Assembly (NCBI RefSeq): GCF_024362405.1
Contig: NZ_CP101454.1
Coordinates: 1 to 64,000 of the forward strand
From: Halorarius litoreus
GTDB lineage: Archaea > Halobacteriota > Halobacteria > Halobacteriales > Haloarculaceae
Reading direction: 5' to 3'
DNA length: 64,000 bases
The position numbers and the translations under genes were made by a program. Below the pieces are notes generated by a model. The model did no database searches. It was not told the origin of the DNA and worked only from the letters and a program-made list of their open reading frames with translations. Shown here piece after piece: positions 16,291 through 25,158 of this stretch. Each line of letters starts with the position of its first letter. Position 1 is the stretch's first letter.

Positions 16291-16875
16291 ATGGTCACCC
16301 ACAACGCTGCCGACGTCGAGCGTCGACTGACACGCCTGTGTACGGAGTACGACCCCACGGTCGACACCGAGCGTCGAACGCTCGACGCCGACGAGTTCGC
16401 CGACTTCGCAGACCTCGCCCGCGACGGCTACACCGGCGGGGGCTACGCCTGGGTCGTCCGCGAGGAGCCGCCAGCGCTCTCCCACTCGATGCCCGACCCC
16501 GAGGAACTCGACGAGCAGTACCCCCGCGTCCTGCTGGGGCTGGGTCGGGGAAACGAGGGCTGGGGACCAGCGGGGGGTGGGCGCGAGAACGGTGAGACGT
16601 ACGAGGACGCGGCCGTCCGGGAAGTCACGGAGGAGACTGGTGTCGAGTGCGAGGTCCTCGACTGTCGGCACGTCGACAACGTCGTGTTCACCTGCGCCGA
16701 GACTGGCGACGAGATCCACACGCTGTGGGTCACGTTCCTGGCGAGGGCTGTCGGCGGCAGCATCGACGTGATGGAGTCGGAGCTAAACGGCGCGGCGTGG
16801 TTCCACGAACTCCCCGACCTGCATCCGAACCTCGCGGACGACCCGTTCGGGTGGGACGAGTGGCCACCCAGCTAG
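16291..16875 (+). CDS. NUDIX hydrolase (long N-terminal extension)
   Basis: The 194-residue protein carries a complete Nudix box at residues 96-118: Gly96, Glu102, Arg110-Glu111, Glu114-Glu115 and Gly117. A 75-residue N-terminal part precedes it, larger than in the NUDIX protein at 5109-5519. The family splits nucleotide-linked diphosphates; no substrate is indicated. The ATG at 16291 is the first in frame giving an acidic haloarchaeal N-terminus. The last four bases overlap the stop of the convergent methylmalonyl-CoA epimerase gene, so the two ends share sequence. Confidence 0.82.
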   Translation: MVTHNAADVERRLTRLCTEYDPTVDTERRTLDADEFADFADLARDGYTGGGYAWVVREEPPALSHSMPDPEELDEQYPRVLLGLGRGNEGWGPAGGGRENGETYEDAAVREVTEETGVECEVLDCRHVDNVVFTCAETGDEIHTLWVTFLARAVGGSIDVMESELNGAAWFHELPDLHPNLADDPFGWDEWPPS

Positions 16876-17258
16876 TGCTCGACGAACTCGATGAGCACGC
16901 CTCCGGTCGATTTGGGGTGGAGGAACGCCACATCGTGCCCCCACGCGCCAGTGCGTGGCTCCTCGTCGATGAGGTCGACCCCGCGCTCGCGGGCCGTCTC
17001 CAGGGCGGCCTCGATGTCGTCGGTGGCGAAGGCGAGGTGGTGGATGCCCGGGCCGTTCCGGTCGAGGTACTTCGCGATAGTTCCCTCACCGAACTCGGGT
17101 TCCAGGAGTTCGAGATAGCCGTTCCCGAGGTCGAGGAACGTGACCCGCATCCCGTCGAAGATCTCCTCGTGAGCGACCGTCGCGCCGAGGAGGTCCTCGA
17201 AGAGGAAGACGAGCGAGTCGGACTCGGTCGTGGCGATGCCGGCGTGGTCGAAGTGCAT
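16872..17258 (-). CDS. mce: Methylmalonyl-CoA epimerase
   Basis: This 128-residue VOC-fold enzyme interconverts (S)- and (R)-methylmalonyl-CoA. The metal ligands fit: His5 in MHFDHAG, a histidine of the pair at 73-74 in GIHHLAF, and Glu124 in LIEFVEH. The length and the segments LEPEFGEGT and GPGIHHLAF are typical of the epimerase group. Together with the mutase upstream it forms the propionyl-CoA to succinyl-CoA route. A TATA-like TATTTATAG at about 17280-17288 lies 25 bases upstream, inside the end of the previous gene, suggesting it also has its own leaderless promoter. Confidence 0.9.
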   Translation of the reverse strand: MHFDHAGIATTESDSLVFLFEDLLGATVAHEEIFDGMRVTFLDLGNGYLELLEPEFGEGTIAKYLDRNGPGIHHLAFATDDIEAALETARERGVDLIDEEPRTGAWGHDVAFLHPKSTGGVLIEFVEH

Positions 17259-17290
17259 AGCCGGGCTTCGACCGGCGGCCTATAAATACC
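17259..17290 (-). promoter_or_regulatory. TATA box for the epimerase gene inside preceding coding end
   Basis: On the minus strand GGTATTTATAGGCC overlaps the stop codon of the 118-residue protein gene (WYL followed by TAG). It is centred about 26 bases before the epimerase ATG. The spacing fits a leaderless start, so the epimerase can be expressed independently of the upstream genes. Confidence 0.5.
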
Positions 17291-17636
17291 AGCGTCCGGC
17301 CGTCGCACCAGCCCCGTCGTCGACGCTCTCGACGGTCCGCCGGAGCGTAGCGATGGCGTTCTTGGTCGGAGCGACTGCGTCGGAATCGTCGGCGAGGGCC
17401 GCCTTCGCCCGGTCGACCGCGTCGGCGAGCGACCGCATCGCGACGTGGAGGTGGTCGTCCGTCTGGCGCTGGCCGAGCACAGCCACACACCGCGCGCCCT
17501 GCACGAGCGCCTCCGCGCACCGACCGTACGCACCGCGCCCGAGTGCCTCCTCGGCGATGCTGGCGTAGTCGAGTACGTCGGCGGCCGACGGATCGTACAG
17601 GGGGTACACCGCCTGCGCGTCCAGGTGCTGTTCCAT
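17280..17636 (-). CDS. Hypothetical helical protein between mutase and epimerase genes
   Basis: This 118-residue protein, MEQHLDAQAV to GRWYL, is predicted alpha-helical with alternating alanine, leucine and charged residues. Two cysteines (CAEAL and ARCVAV) lie in the middle. It may be a four-helix or TPR-like protein. I recognise no domain. A TATA-like GGTTATACC lies about 30 bases before the ATG. It sits between the methylmalonyl-CoA mutase and epimerase genes on the same strand, but a separate promoter and a dyad at 17700-17717 lie ahead of it, so a role in propionate metabolism is only a contextual guess. Confidence 0.65.
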   Translation of the reverse strand: MEQHLDAQAVYPLYDPSAADVLDYASIAEEALGRGAYGRCAEALVQGARCVAVLGQRQTDDHLHVAMRSLADAVDRAKAALADDSDAVAPTKNAIATLRRTVESVDDGAGATAGRWYL

Positions 17637-17699
17637 GGGTGAGCGTTTGGCCACGGGGTATAACCGTTTACTGACAAACCGGTCGAAGCGTCCGCTCGT

Positions 17700-17717
17700 G
17701 TCTGCCAGGTGGCAGAC
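17700..17717. promoter_or_regulatory. 18-bp perfect dyad after the mutase gene
   Basis: The sequence GTCTGCCAGGTGGCAGAC is a perfect inverted repeat of 8-base arms about a GG centre. It lies between the 3' end of the methylmalonyl-CoA mutase gene and the TATA-like element of the next gene, about 35 bases upstream of that TATA. It could be a terminator hairpin for the mutase or an operator for the next gene. The absence of a T-run nearby favours an operator. Confidence 0.45.
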
Positions 17718-17788
17718 GCCAGTCCGACCCTCCCGCACGTTCCACGGATGCCGGGGTGGAAACAACCGGGTGTCGAGCTCCTGCGCGC

Positions 17789-19465
17789 TCAGAGGCCGGC
17801 GCCGTGCTCGCCGAACACCGACCGAAGGGTGTTCGAAATCTCGCCCGTCGTCGCGTACGCTTTGACGGCGTCCACGATGTACGGCATCACGTTCTCCTCA
17901 CCCTCGGCGGCGTCCTCGAGCGCGGCGAGTGCGGCGTCGACAGCCTCGTCGTCACGCGCCGCTTTCACGTCCGAGAGTCGCTCGCGCTGCCGTCGTTGGT
18001 CCTCCTCCGAGACCTCCTCGATGTCCTCGGCGGGCTCCTCGTCGACGGTGTACTCGTTGACGCCGACGATGACCCGCTCACCCGTCTCGATTTCACGCTG
18101 CCGCTCGAACGCCACGTCCTGAATCTGCCCCTGCACCCACTGGTTCTCCACCGACTTTCGCATCCCGCCACGCTCGTCGATCTCGTCGAGGATGTCGTGG
18201 GCCTCCGCTTCGAGGTCGTCCGTGAGCGCCTCGACGTAGTAGCTGCCCGCGAGTGGGTCGATGGTGTCCGCCGCACCAGACTCGTGTGCGAGAATCTGCT
18301 GCGTGCGGAGCGCCGTCCGAACGGACTTCTCGGTGGGGAGCGACAGCGCCTCGTCCTTCCCGTTCGTGTGGAGACTCTGGGTCCCGCCCAGCACCGCAGC
18401 GAGCGCCTGATACGCCACGCGAACGACGTTGTTCTCGATCTGCTGGGCCGTGAGCGTCGAGCCAGCGGTCTGTGTGTGGAACTTCAGCTGTTTGGAGCCG
18501 GGCTTCTCGGCGCCGTACCGCTCCTCCATCAGGCGGTACCAGAGGCGGCGGGCGGCGCGGAACTTCGCGACCTCCTCGAGGATGTTGTTGTAGGAGGCGA
18601 AGAAGAAACTCAACTGCGGGGCGAACTCGTCGACGTCGAGCCCCGCGTCGATGGCCGCGTCCACGTACTCGAGGCCGTCGGCGAGGGTGAACGCGATCTC
18701 CTGGGCCGCCGTCGAGCCGGCTTCGCGGATGTGGTACCCGGAGATGGAGATGGTGTTGAAGTTCGGTACCTCGTCGGCGGCGTACTCGAAGATGTCCGTG
18801 ATGAGCCGCATCGACTGCCGCGGCGGGAAGATGTACGTGTTCCGTGCGATGTACTCCTTCAGGATGTCGTTCTGGATGGTCCCCCGGAGCTGTTCGCGCT
18901 CGACGCCCTGCTTGTCGCCGACGGCGATGTACATGGCGAGGAGGATGGAGGCGGGCGCGTTGATGGTCATCGACGTGGAGACCTCGTCGAGCGGGATGCC
19001 CTCGAAGACGGTCTCCATGTCGTCGAGCGAGTCGATGGCGACGCCCGACTTCCCGACCTCGCCCTGTGCCATCGCCGCGTCCGAGTCGTACCCCATCTGC
19101 GTCGGCAGGTCGAACGCCATCGAGAGCCCCGTCTGCCCCTGGTCCATGAGGTAGTGGAACCGCTCGTTCGTCTCCTCGGCGGTCCCCATCCCGGCGTACT
19201 GCCGCATCGTCCAGAGCCGGCCCCGATACATCGTGGAGTAGACGCCGCGCGTGTAGGGCGCCTCACCGGGGAACCCGATGTCCTCGTCGTAGTCGAGGTC
19301 GGCCACGTCCTCGGGGGTGTAGAGCGGCTTCACGTCCTGGCCGCCAGTGTCGGTCGTGAACTCGTCTTTGCGCTCGCCGAACCGGTCGACGGTGGGGCCG
19401 TACGTCTCCTCCGCCCAGGACTCCCGGCCCTCGCGTATCTCGGCGAGATCGTCGTCGTCGTACAT
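17789..19465 (-). CDS. mcmA1: Methylmalonyl-CoA mutase, large (catalytic) subunit
   Basis: The 558-residue protein is the substrate-binding TIM-barrel part of methylmalonyl-CoA mutase. It contains [25 protein letters not shown], and [13 protein letters not shown] with [15 protein letters not shown], all typical of the family. The separate B12-binding (MutB-C/McmA2) subunit is not part of this chain and is not found in the window. With a partner it converts methylmalonyl-CoA to succinyl-CoA. The ATG at 19465 gives [10 protein letters not shown]; the upstream ATG would add a basic stretch not typical of the family. An Lrp-type gene lies upstream and the epimerase downstream. Confidence 0.93.
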   Translation of the reverse strand: MYDDDDLAEIREGRESWAEETYGPTVDRFGERKDEFTTDTGGQDVKPLYTPEDVADLDYDEDIGFPGEAPYTRGVYSTMYRGRLWTMRQYAGMGTAEETNERFHYLMDQGQTGLSMAFDLPTQMGYDSDAAMAQGEVGKSGVAIDSLDDMETVFEGIPLDEVSTSMTINAPASILLAMYIAVGDKQGVEREQLRGTIQNDILKEYIARNTYIFPPRQSMRLITDIFEYAADEVPNFNTISISGYHIREAGSTAAQEIAFTLADGLEYVDAAIDAGLDVDEFAPQLSFFFASYNNILEEVAKFRAARRLWYRLMEERYGAEKPGSKQLKFHTQTAGSTLTAQQIENNVVRVAYQALAAVLGGTQSLHTNGKDEALSLPTEKSVRTALRTQQILAHESGAADTIDPLAGSYYVEALTDDLEAEAHDILDEIDERGGMRKSVENQWVQGQIQDVAFERQREIETGERVIVGVNEYTVDEEPAEDIEEVSEEDQRRQRERLSDVKAARDDEAVDAALAALEDAAEGEENVMPYIVDAVKAYATTGEISNTLRSVFGEHGAGL

Positions 19466-19508
19466 ACCCGGTTCTTCCCGGCGGGGGCGCTTGAATGTTG
19501 GCGAGCGG

Positions 19509-19997
19509 TTAGTCGTCGTCGACAAGTGCCGCGAGCAGCGATTCCACCGAGTACGAGGAGAGCGCCCGGTCGTCCTCGTACAGCGTGTCGATGACGTACG
19601 TGGAGTTCGTCCGCTCGACTTCGGGGACCTCCTCGAAGTCGCGCAGCAGGTCGCCCACCGTGTCGTCGCCGGGGAGCTGGGCGACCGCGACGAAGTCGGT
19701 CTCGCCCATCGTCGAGAACAGGTGCGTGACGCCCTCGATGCCGAGGATAGCCTCGGCGACCGCCTCGTGGTGGCCCGAGTAGTCGGCCAACACCTCCACC
19801 AGCACCGTCACGCCCAGTCCGAGTTCGTCGAGGTCGAAGTCGTAGAGGTCGTTCTCGATGACGCCCGCCTCGCGGAGGTTGTTCAGCCGGTAGTGGATAG
19901 TCGAGACGGGGATGTCCGTCGCCTCGTGCAGCGCCTCGGGGCTCCCGGTCTCCAGGTCCGCGATGGCTTTCAGGATGCGGACGTCGCGCTCGTCCAT
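19509..19997 (-). CDS. Lrp/AsnC-family transcriptional regulator
   Basis: This 162-residue protein has an N-terminal winged helix-turn-helix (residues 1-60, with [20 protein letters not shown] as the recognition region) and a C-terminal ligand-binding RAM/AsnC domain with [11 protein letters not shown] near its middle. These regulators sense amino acids or metabolites and bind as dimers or octamers. It is transcribed in the same direction as the mutase gene, 43 bases ahead of it, so it may control the propionate block. The ATG at 19997 is at the start of the HTH, and the upstream sequence is not of the family. Confidence 0.88.
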   Translation of the reverse strand: MDERDVRILKAIADLETGSPEALHEATDIPVSTIHYRLNNLREAGVIENDLYDFDLDELGLGVTVLVEVLADYSGHHEAVAEAILGIEGVTHLFSTMGETDFVAVAQLPGDDTVGDLLRDFEEVPEVERTNSTYVIDTLYEDDRALSSYSVESLLAALVDDD

Positions 19998-20166
19998 GCC
20001 GGACCCTCCACCGCGAGCCCCAAGACTCCACCGCCTTCGACGGCCCCGTGGCCGACCCGAACCACGTCCGACCAACGGTACGGCTCGTCGAACGACAGGC
20101 AACCACACGCCGAGCCGTTGTAGAAGGACTTAACAACTCCAGAGCTATTTGATTGAATCAGAAACC

Positions 20167-21093
20167 ATGTTCGCCCGATTCAGTTGGAGTAAACTTCCGA
20201 CAGAACTGCTCGCGTTCGTCGTACTCGCCACGCTCTGGGGCGGGTCGTTCGTCGCCATCGAGGCCGGCGTCGAGGAGCTCCCGCCGCTGCTGTTCGCCGC
20301 CGTCCGCTACGACCTCGCCGGCCTGCTGGTGCTGGGGTGGGCCGCGCTCCGCGGCCGCTGGCTCCCGCGCACGCGCCACGATTTCCTCGCCGTCGCGCTG
20401 GTGGGGAGTCTGCTCATCGCCGGCCACCACGCGCTCCTGTACGTGGGCCAGACCACGGTGCCCGGCGCGGTCGCTGCGGCTATCATCGCGCTCCTCCCCG
20501 TCTTGACCGCGCTCATGGCCACGCTCCTGCTCGACGACGAGGGGCTCCACCCCGCGGGCTACGGCGGGGTCGTCCTCGGGTTCCTCGGCGTCGTGGTCAT
20601 CACGGCCCCGGGTTCTTCGGGAGGGCTTCCCGTCGACGGTGTCGCGCTCGTGTTCGCCGCGGCGGTGGTGTGGGCCCTCGGGTCAGTCCTCCTGCGCAAG
20701 CTCGACCACCGCCTCCCGATGGGGGCGCTCCAGGGCTGGGGGATGCTGCTCGGTGCGGGTGTGCTCCACGGCGGGAGCCTCGCGTGGGGCGAGCCACAGA
20801 CGCTCGCCGCCTCGCCCGCGGCGCTCGGAGCGCTGGCGTTCCTCGTCGTCGGTCCCGGTGTGGTGGCGTTCCTCCTCTACTTCCGGCTGCTCGACTCCAT
20901 CGGCGCGACGCAGGCGAGTCTCGTGGGCTACGCCGAGCCCGTCGCGGCCGCGGCGCTCTCGTGGGCGCTGTTCGGCTACGTCCCCTCGACGAGCGCCGTC
21001 ATCGGGTTCGCACTCGTCGCCGCAGGGTTCGCGCTCGTGAAGTACGAGACGCTGCTCGATGTCGTCGGCCGCGGCCGGCGCACGCGAGCGTGA
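20167..21093 (+). CDS. EamA-family (DMT) transporter
   Basis: The 308-residue membrane protein is built from two EamA repeats, about ten transmembrane helices. Typical segments are ATLWGGSFVAIEAG at the start, LYVGQTTVPGAVAA in the first repeat, and EPVAAAALSWALFGY in the second. The family exports amino acids, nucleosides or similar metabolites; no substrate is predictable. The ATG at 20167 is preferred over a TTG six codons earlier. TTAACAAC lies at about 20130. Downstream is a broken VOC fragment. Confidence 0.88.
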   Translation: MFARFSWSKLPTELLAFVVLATLWGGSFVAIEAGVEELPPLLFAAVRYDLAGLLVLGWAALRGRWLPRTRHDFLAVALVGSLLIAGHHALLYVGQTTVPGAVAAAIIALLPVLTALMATLLLDDEGLHPAGYGGVVLGFLGVVVITAPGSSGGLPVDGVALVFAAAVVWALGSVLLRKLDHRLPMGALQGWGMLLGAGVLHGGSLAWGEPQTLAASPAALGALAFLVVGPGVVAFLLYFRLLDSIGATQASLVGYAEPVAAAALSWALFGYVPSTSAVIGFALVAAGFALVKYETLLDVVGRGRRTRA

Positions 21094-21110
21094 CACTGCG
21101 GGCGACCTGA

Positions 21111-21266
21111 CCCCGACGGAACGCTTACGCGACGGACCGACATACGGTCGTCTTCTTCGAGGACCTCGACGGGAACCTGCTCGAACTCATTGCCGACCTG
21201 TCGGTCGCCCCCAGACCCAACATCGGGTACGTGCCGCTCTCGGAGTGGCGGGCGCTCGACGGCTGA
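21111..21266 (+). pseudogene. Remnant of a VOC-family protein (C-terminal fragment)
   Basis: A 51-codon open stretch with no usable start reads VVFFEDLDGNLLELI about 14 codons in and ends PLSEWRALDG before TGA. The F-x-D-x-D-G-N-x-x-E-L pattern is the last strand of glyoxalase-like proteins. An in-frame TGA at 21108-21110 cuts off everything upstream, and the bases before it belong to the end of the EamA gene and its spacer. This looks like the tail of a gene lost by deletion. It could instead be a chance similarity over a short stretch. Confidence 0.55.
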
Positions 21267-21279
21267 ACGAGTGTGCTGC

Positions 21280-21858
21280 TTACCCCGTATCGTACTTGTA
21301 CGTCGCCTCGTCGGGGTCGATACCGAAGTCCTCGGGCGACTCCGTGTCCGCTGGCTCCTCGGTGACGGCCTCGTGGGCGCGCTTGAACCGCTCGCGGAGC
21401 CGGTCGGGCATCCGGAACCGCGCGGGGTCGATGACCATCGGGATGATCTCCTCGTCGCTGTCGGCCTGCTTCTCCTCGAGGCGTTCCTGGAGTTGCTCGC
21501 CGAGCGCGTCCGCGTCGATGGGTCGGAACCCGAACTGTGCGAGGTAGTCGGGCACGGGAGTGAGCGAGTACACCTCGTCGAACTCGTCGATGTCGGCGTT
21601 CCGGAGGAGGCGTTCGATGACGTGCGCGCCGACGCCCTGCCCGCGCCAGGCGTCGAGGACACCGATGCTCGTCAACTCACAGTAGTCGGGGTCCCCAGTG
21701 TGGATCCGGAAGCGCCCGAATCCGGCCTTGGCGTTCGACTCGTCGTCGATGGCGATGACGTAATCGCGCGACCGGAAGGCCGTTTCGTCGAGCCCCATGG
21801 CCTCGATCTGGTCCAGGAGCCAGGCCTCGTCGCGGTTGCGCGCGTCCCGGACGTACAT
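21280..21858 (-). CDS. GNAT-family N-acetyltransferase
   Basis: The 192-residue protein has the GNAT acetyl-CoA-binding pattern: VLDAWRGQGVGAHVIERLL (near residue 75) with the R/Q-x-x-G-x-G/A core, preceded by a strand with CELTSIGV and followed by FGFRPID, the usual C-terminal turn. The last 60 residues are an acidic, arginine-rich tail beyond the domain. The acceptor substrate is not predictable. The ATG at 21858 (MYVRDARN) was preferred over a longer start because it immediately begins the first strand. It is convergent with the VOC remnant and divergent from the acyl-CoA synthetase gene. Confidence 0.82.
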   Translation of the reverse strand: MYVRDARNRDEAWLLDQIEAMGLDETAFRSRDYVIAIDDESNAKAGFGRFRIHTGDPDYCELTSIGVLDAWRGQGVGAHVIERLLRNADIDEFDEVYSLTPVPDYLAQFGFRPIDADALGEQLQERLEEKQADSDEEIIPMVIDPARFRMPDRLRERFKRAHEAVTEEPADTESPEDFGIDPDEATYKYDTG

Positions 21859-21976
21859 GGTTCGGTGTACGACCCCGGCGTTCAAAAGCCCTCGTGCGAC
21901 GGACGGCCGACAGCCCCGTCTTCACCTTCACATGTTACGGGCAACGTTGATTGTGTGGCGTTCTGACTATCCACGT

Positions 21977-23971
21977 ATGACCGACTCGCTGGCGGACATC
22001 GACCGCATCGTCCACGAGCCCTCGCGAGAGTTCGTCGAATCGACCAACGTCTGGCAGTTCATGCAGGCGTACGACATCGACGACTACGACGAACTCGTCG
22101 AGCGCACGACACAGGAGGTCGAGGGTGTCGACGCCAGCGGCGTCGACTGGTTCTGGGACGAACTCGTCGACTACCTCGGCATCGAGTTCTACGAACCCTA
22201 TGACACCATCCGCGACCGCACCCGCGGCCCGCAGTTCGACGAATGGTACAAAGGAGGAAGCATCAACCTCGCACACAACGTCGTGGACCGTCACGCCGCG
22301 CTCGACAGCGAGACGCGCAACAAAGTCGCGACCATCTGGGAGGGCGAGGACGGTGAGGTCCGCGAGGTCACGTACCACGAACTCGCTCGCCAGTCGAACA
22401 AAGTCGCGAACTACCTCGAATCCGTGGGCGTCGGCACCGGCGACACCGTCGGGCTCTACATGCCGATGGTCCCCGAAGTCGTCTCCATCCTCTACGGCTG
22501 TTTCAAGGTCGGGGCCATCGCCGTCCCCATCTTCTCCGGCTTCGGCGTCGACGCCACCGCAACTCGGTTGGAGGACCCCGAGTGCTCCGTCCTCTTCACG
22601 GGTGACGGCTTCTACCGCCGCGGGAGCGAAATCACGCTCAAGGGCACCGCCGACGAGGCTATCGCGGACGCCGACACCGACGTCGAGAACGTCGTCGTCT
22701 TCGACAGACTCGGCGCGGACATCCCGTGGACCGACGGCCGCGACGCGTGGTGGGCCGACGCGGTCGAATCGCAGGACGACGCCTACGACACGAAGGAACT
22801 CGATTCGGACCAGGAGTCGATGCTCCTCTATTCGTCGGGAACGACTGGGAAACCGAAGGGCATCGTCCACACCCACGCCGGCGTCCAGATGCAGTGTGCC
22901 AAGGAGCTCTACTTCGGATTCGACCTCAAACCCTCGGACCGCTTCTTCTGGGTCTCGGATATCGGCTGGATGATGGGGCCGTGGACCCTCATTGGAAATC
23001 ACACCTTCGGCGGCACCATCTTCATGTACGAGGGGGCGCCGGATTACCCCGAACCCGACCGCTTCTGGGCGATGATCGACCGCCACAAACTCACCCAGTT
23101 CGGCATCTCCCCCACTGCCATCCGAGCCCTCCGCAAGAAAGGCGACGAATGGCTGGAGGGCTACGACCTCTCCTCGCTTCGGCTGTTAGGCTCGACCGGC
23201 GAGCCGTGGGACCCCGAGTCCTGGCAGTGGTTCTACGAGCACGTCGGCGGCGGTGAGGCACCCATCATCAACATCTCCGGCGGGACCGAGATCTGTGGGT
23301 GTTTCCTCATGCCCATGCCCATTCAATCGCTCAAGCCCACCACGCTCGGCGGCCCCGGGCTCGGCATGAACATCGACATCGTCGACTCCTCGGGCGAGTC
23401 CATCGCGGACACCCACGAACGCGGCTTCCTCGTCGCCCGCGATTCGTGTCCCTCGATGACCAAATCACTCTGGTCGGGCGACGAGCGCTACCTCGAGGAA
23501 TACTGGTCGTCGTTCGACGATATGTGGGACCACGGCGACTGGGCACAGAAAGACGAAGACGGCTTCTGGTTCCTGCATGGGAGAGCGGACGACGCGCTCA
23601 ACGTCGCCGGCCGCAAGGTCGGCCCCGCCGAAGTCGAGGGCGCGGCGATGGAACACGACGACGTCAATCAGGCCGCCGCCGTGGGCGTCCCCGACGACAC
23701 CACCGGGACGGCAGTCGTCCTCTACGTCATCGTCGAGGACGGCGTCGCAGAGACCGACGACCTCAAACAGGAGGTACGGGAGCTGGTCGGCGAAGAACTG
23801 GGCAAGCCGTTCCGCCCGCGAGAGGTGCTGTTCGTCGACGAGTTCCCGAAGACGCAGTCGGGGAAGATCATCCGGCGAGCGGTCCAGGCCACCTACACCG
23901 GCGAGGACCTCGGCGACATGTCCTCCATCGAGAACCCCGGCGCGCTCGAAGACCTCGACGACGCGCGCTAA
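21977..23971 (+). CDS. AMP-forming acyl-CoA synthetase (acetyl/propionyl-CoA synthetase-like)
   Basis: This 664-residue ANL-superfamily enzyme adenylates a carboxylic acid and transfers it to CoA. The P-loop YSSGTTGKPKG spans residues 285-295, the adenylate-binding GGTEICG lies near 438, HGRADD near 534, and catalytic Lys630 lies in SGKIIRR. The N-terminal ACS domain (residues 15-110) and overall length match acetyl- and propionyl-CoA synthetases, but the acid cannot be told. Propionate is attractive because the methylmalonyl genes are about 3 kb away; that is inference. A degenerate half-domain of the same superfamily is encoded immediately downstream on the opposite strand. Confidence 0.9.
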   Translation: MTDSLADIDRIVHEPSREFVESTNVWQFMQAYDIDDYDELVERTTQEVEGVDASGVDWFWDELVDYLGIEFYEPYDTIRDRTRGPQFDEWYKGGSINLAHNVVDRHAALDSETRNKVATIWEGEDGEVREVTYHELARQSNKVANYLESVGVGTGDTVGLYMPMVPEVVSILYGCFKVGAIAVPIFSGFGVDATATRLEDPECSVLFTGDGFYRRGSEITLKGTADEAIADADTDVENVVVFDRLGADIPWTDGRDAWWADAVESQDDAYDTKELDSDQESMLLYSSGTTGKPKGIVHTHAGVQMQCAKELYFGFDLKPSDRFFWVSDIGWMMGPWTLIGNHTFGGTIFMYEGAPDYPEPDRFWAMIDRHKLTQFGISPTAIRALRKKGDEWLEGYDLSSLRLLGSTGEPWDPESWQWFYEHVGGGEAPIINISGGTEICGCFLMPMPIQSLKPTTLGGPGLGMNIDIVDSSGESIADTHERGFLVARDSCPSMTKSLWSGDERYLEEYWSSFDDMWDHGDWAQKDEDGFWFLHGRADDALNVAGRKVGPAEVEGAAMEHDDVNQAAAVGVPDDTTGTAVVLYVIVEDGVAETDDLKQEVRELVGEELGKPFRPREVLFVDEFPKTQSGKIIRRAVQATYTGEDLGDMSSIENPGALEDLDDAR

Positions 23972-23975
23972 CCAC

Positions 23976-24683
23976 TCAGAACACGTCGTCGGGGGCGATG
24001 GTCCGCGGCTCGGGCCCGTCGCCGATTGCGAGGTCGCCCACCGTCTCGGCGTCGGGAACGACGACCGTTCCACCCGCGACGAGTGGCGCGACGAAGCCCG
24101 CGGCGACGACGCCAGGGTGAGCGAGTGGCTCGCGGACGACCACCGCACTCGTGTCGTCGAGGTCGTAGCGGTCGACGACGCCGCGTGCCGCCGTCAGAAT
24201 CGCACCGTGCGAGTACGTCCGGTCAGCCACGCGAAGCAGCGAGCCCTCGGGGGCGATGCGGTCCGGCGGCTCGGTCGGGTTCTCGCTCCAGACGTCCCGT
24301 TCGAAGTACGCGACCGCGGGGTTCGCGTGTTCCGCACCGTAGGCGATCTGGCGGGTCCGGGGGCCGGCGCCGTAGTCGTCGAGTCGGTCGGCAGGCGCGA
24401 CGAGCGCCTTCGTCCGGTCGTGGACCGCCCCGAAGTCGACCGTGGCCCCGAGCAGTCCCGCGCCGTAGAGCGTCCAGACCGTCTCTGTCGTCGGCTCCGC
24501 GGCGACGGTCACGTCCATCCCGCCGCGGACGCCCTCGTTGCGGAGGAAGTTACCGACCTTCCACGCCGTCGTACAGAACCGACGGTAGTCGACGTGACGA
24601 CCGGTCGGTGCGTGGCGGAACGCGACCGCATCGGCGAGTTCGTCGCGTCGTGCGCGCGAGACCACGTCACCGAGTACGTCCAT
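23976..24683 (-). CDS. Stand-alone N-terminal ANL-like (AMP-binding) half-domain protein
   Basis: The 235-residue protein resembles the first part of acyl-CoA synthetases: an opening helix, a RHVDYRRF strand, CTTAWKVGNFLRNEGVRGG typical of the entry region, and a later AYGAEHANPAV-type segment. The SGTTGKPKG P-loop and the whole C-terminal lysine domain are missing. The chain ends about where the family continues, and the frame is clean and full length, with its own start and stop. It could be a conserved short haloarchaeal family with a regulatory role, or a decayed duplicate of the neighbour. It overlaps no neighbour and ends only five bases from the synthetase stop. Confidence 0.7.
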   Translation of the reverse strand: MDVLGDVVSRARRDELADAVAFRHAPTGRHVDYRRFCTTAWKVGNFLRNEGVRGGMDVTVAAEPTTETVWTLYGAGLLGATVDFGAVHDRTKALVAPADRLDDYGAGPRTRQIAYGAEHANPAVAYFERDVWSENPTEPPDRIAPEGSLLRVADRTYSHGAILTAARGVVDRYDLDDTSAVVVREPLAHPGVVAAGFVAPLVAGGTVVVPDAETVGDLAIGDGPEPRTIAPDDVF

Positions 24684-24789
24684 CGTGCGTACGTCGGGGC
24701 GGTACAGCCATCAATCGTGCGACTCCGTGTGGTGGCAATGTGTGTCGAATTGCCGGTAATGCTAAATGACCGGGCGGGGGAGTTCGTGT

Positions 24790-25158
24790 ATGCGCTTGCG
24801 GGACTCCGAGCCCGAGCCGGACCTCGAAACGGTGCTCGACGCGCTCGACGACGAGACCTGTCGGGGCATCGTCGAGGAGTTGACCGAGCCGATGACCGCC
24901 ACCGAAGTCTCCGAGGCGTGTTCGGTCCCGCTGTCGACGACCTACCGGAAGCTCGACCGGCTGGCCGAGGCGTCGCTGGTCACGACCGCGACCGAGGTCC
25001 GACGCGACGGCCACCACACGACGCACTACCGGACGGACTTCCAGTCGGTGCTCGTCGAGTTCCACGAGGAGAGCCAGCTCGGTGTGAACGTCGCCCGGCC
25101 ACAGGTCCCGGAGGCCAGACTGGAGACGCTCTGGTCGGAGGTGCGGAACGAGGTATGA
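24790..25158 (+). CDS. Winged helix-turn-helix transcriptional regulator (ArsR-like)
   Basis: The 122-residue protein has a wHTH (residues 15-85): LDDETCRGIVEEL, then MTATEVSEACSVPLSTTYRK as the DNA-recognition helix, then a wing with GHHTTHYRT. The domain is of the ArsR/HTH type common in haloarchaea. Its gene overlaps the next by four bases (ATGA), so it is transcriptionally and translationally coupled to a small membrane protein. The ATG at 24790 starts at the domain; an upstream ATG would add eight residues. The ligand and targets are unknown. Confidence 0.82.
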   Translation: MRLRDSEPEPDLETVLDALDDETCRGIVEELTEPMTATEVSEACSVPLSTTYRKLDRLAEASLVTTATEVRRDGHHTTHYRTDFQSVLVEFHEESQLGVNVARPQVPEARLETLWSEVRNEV

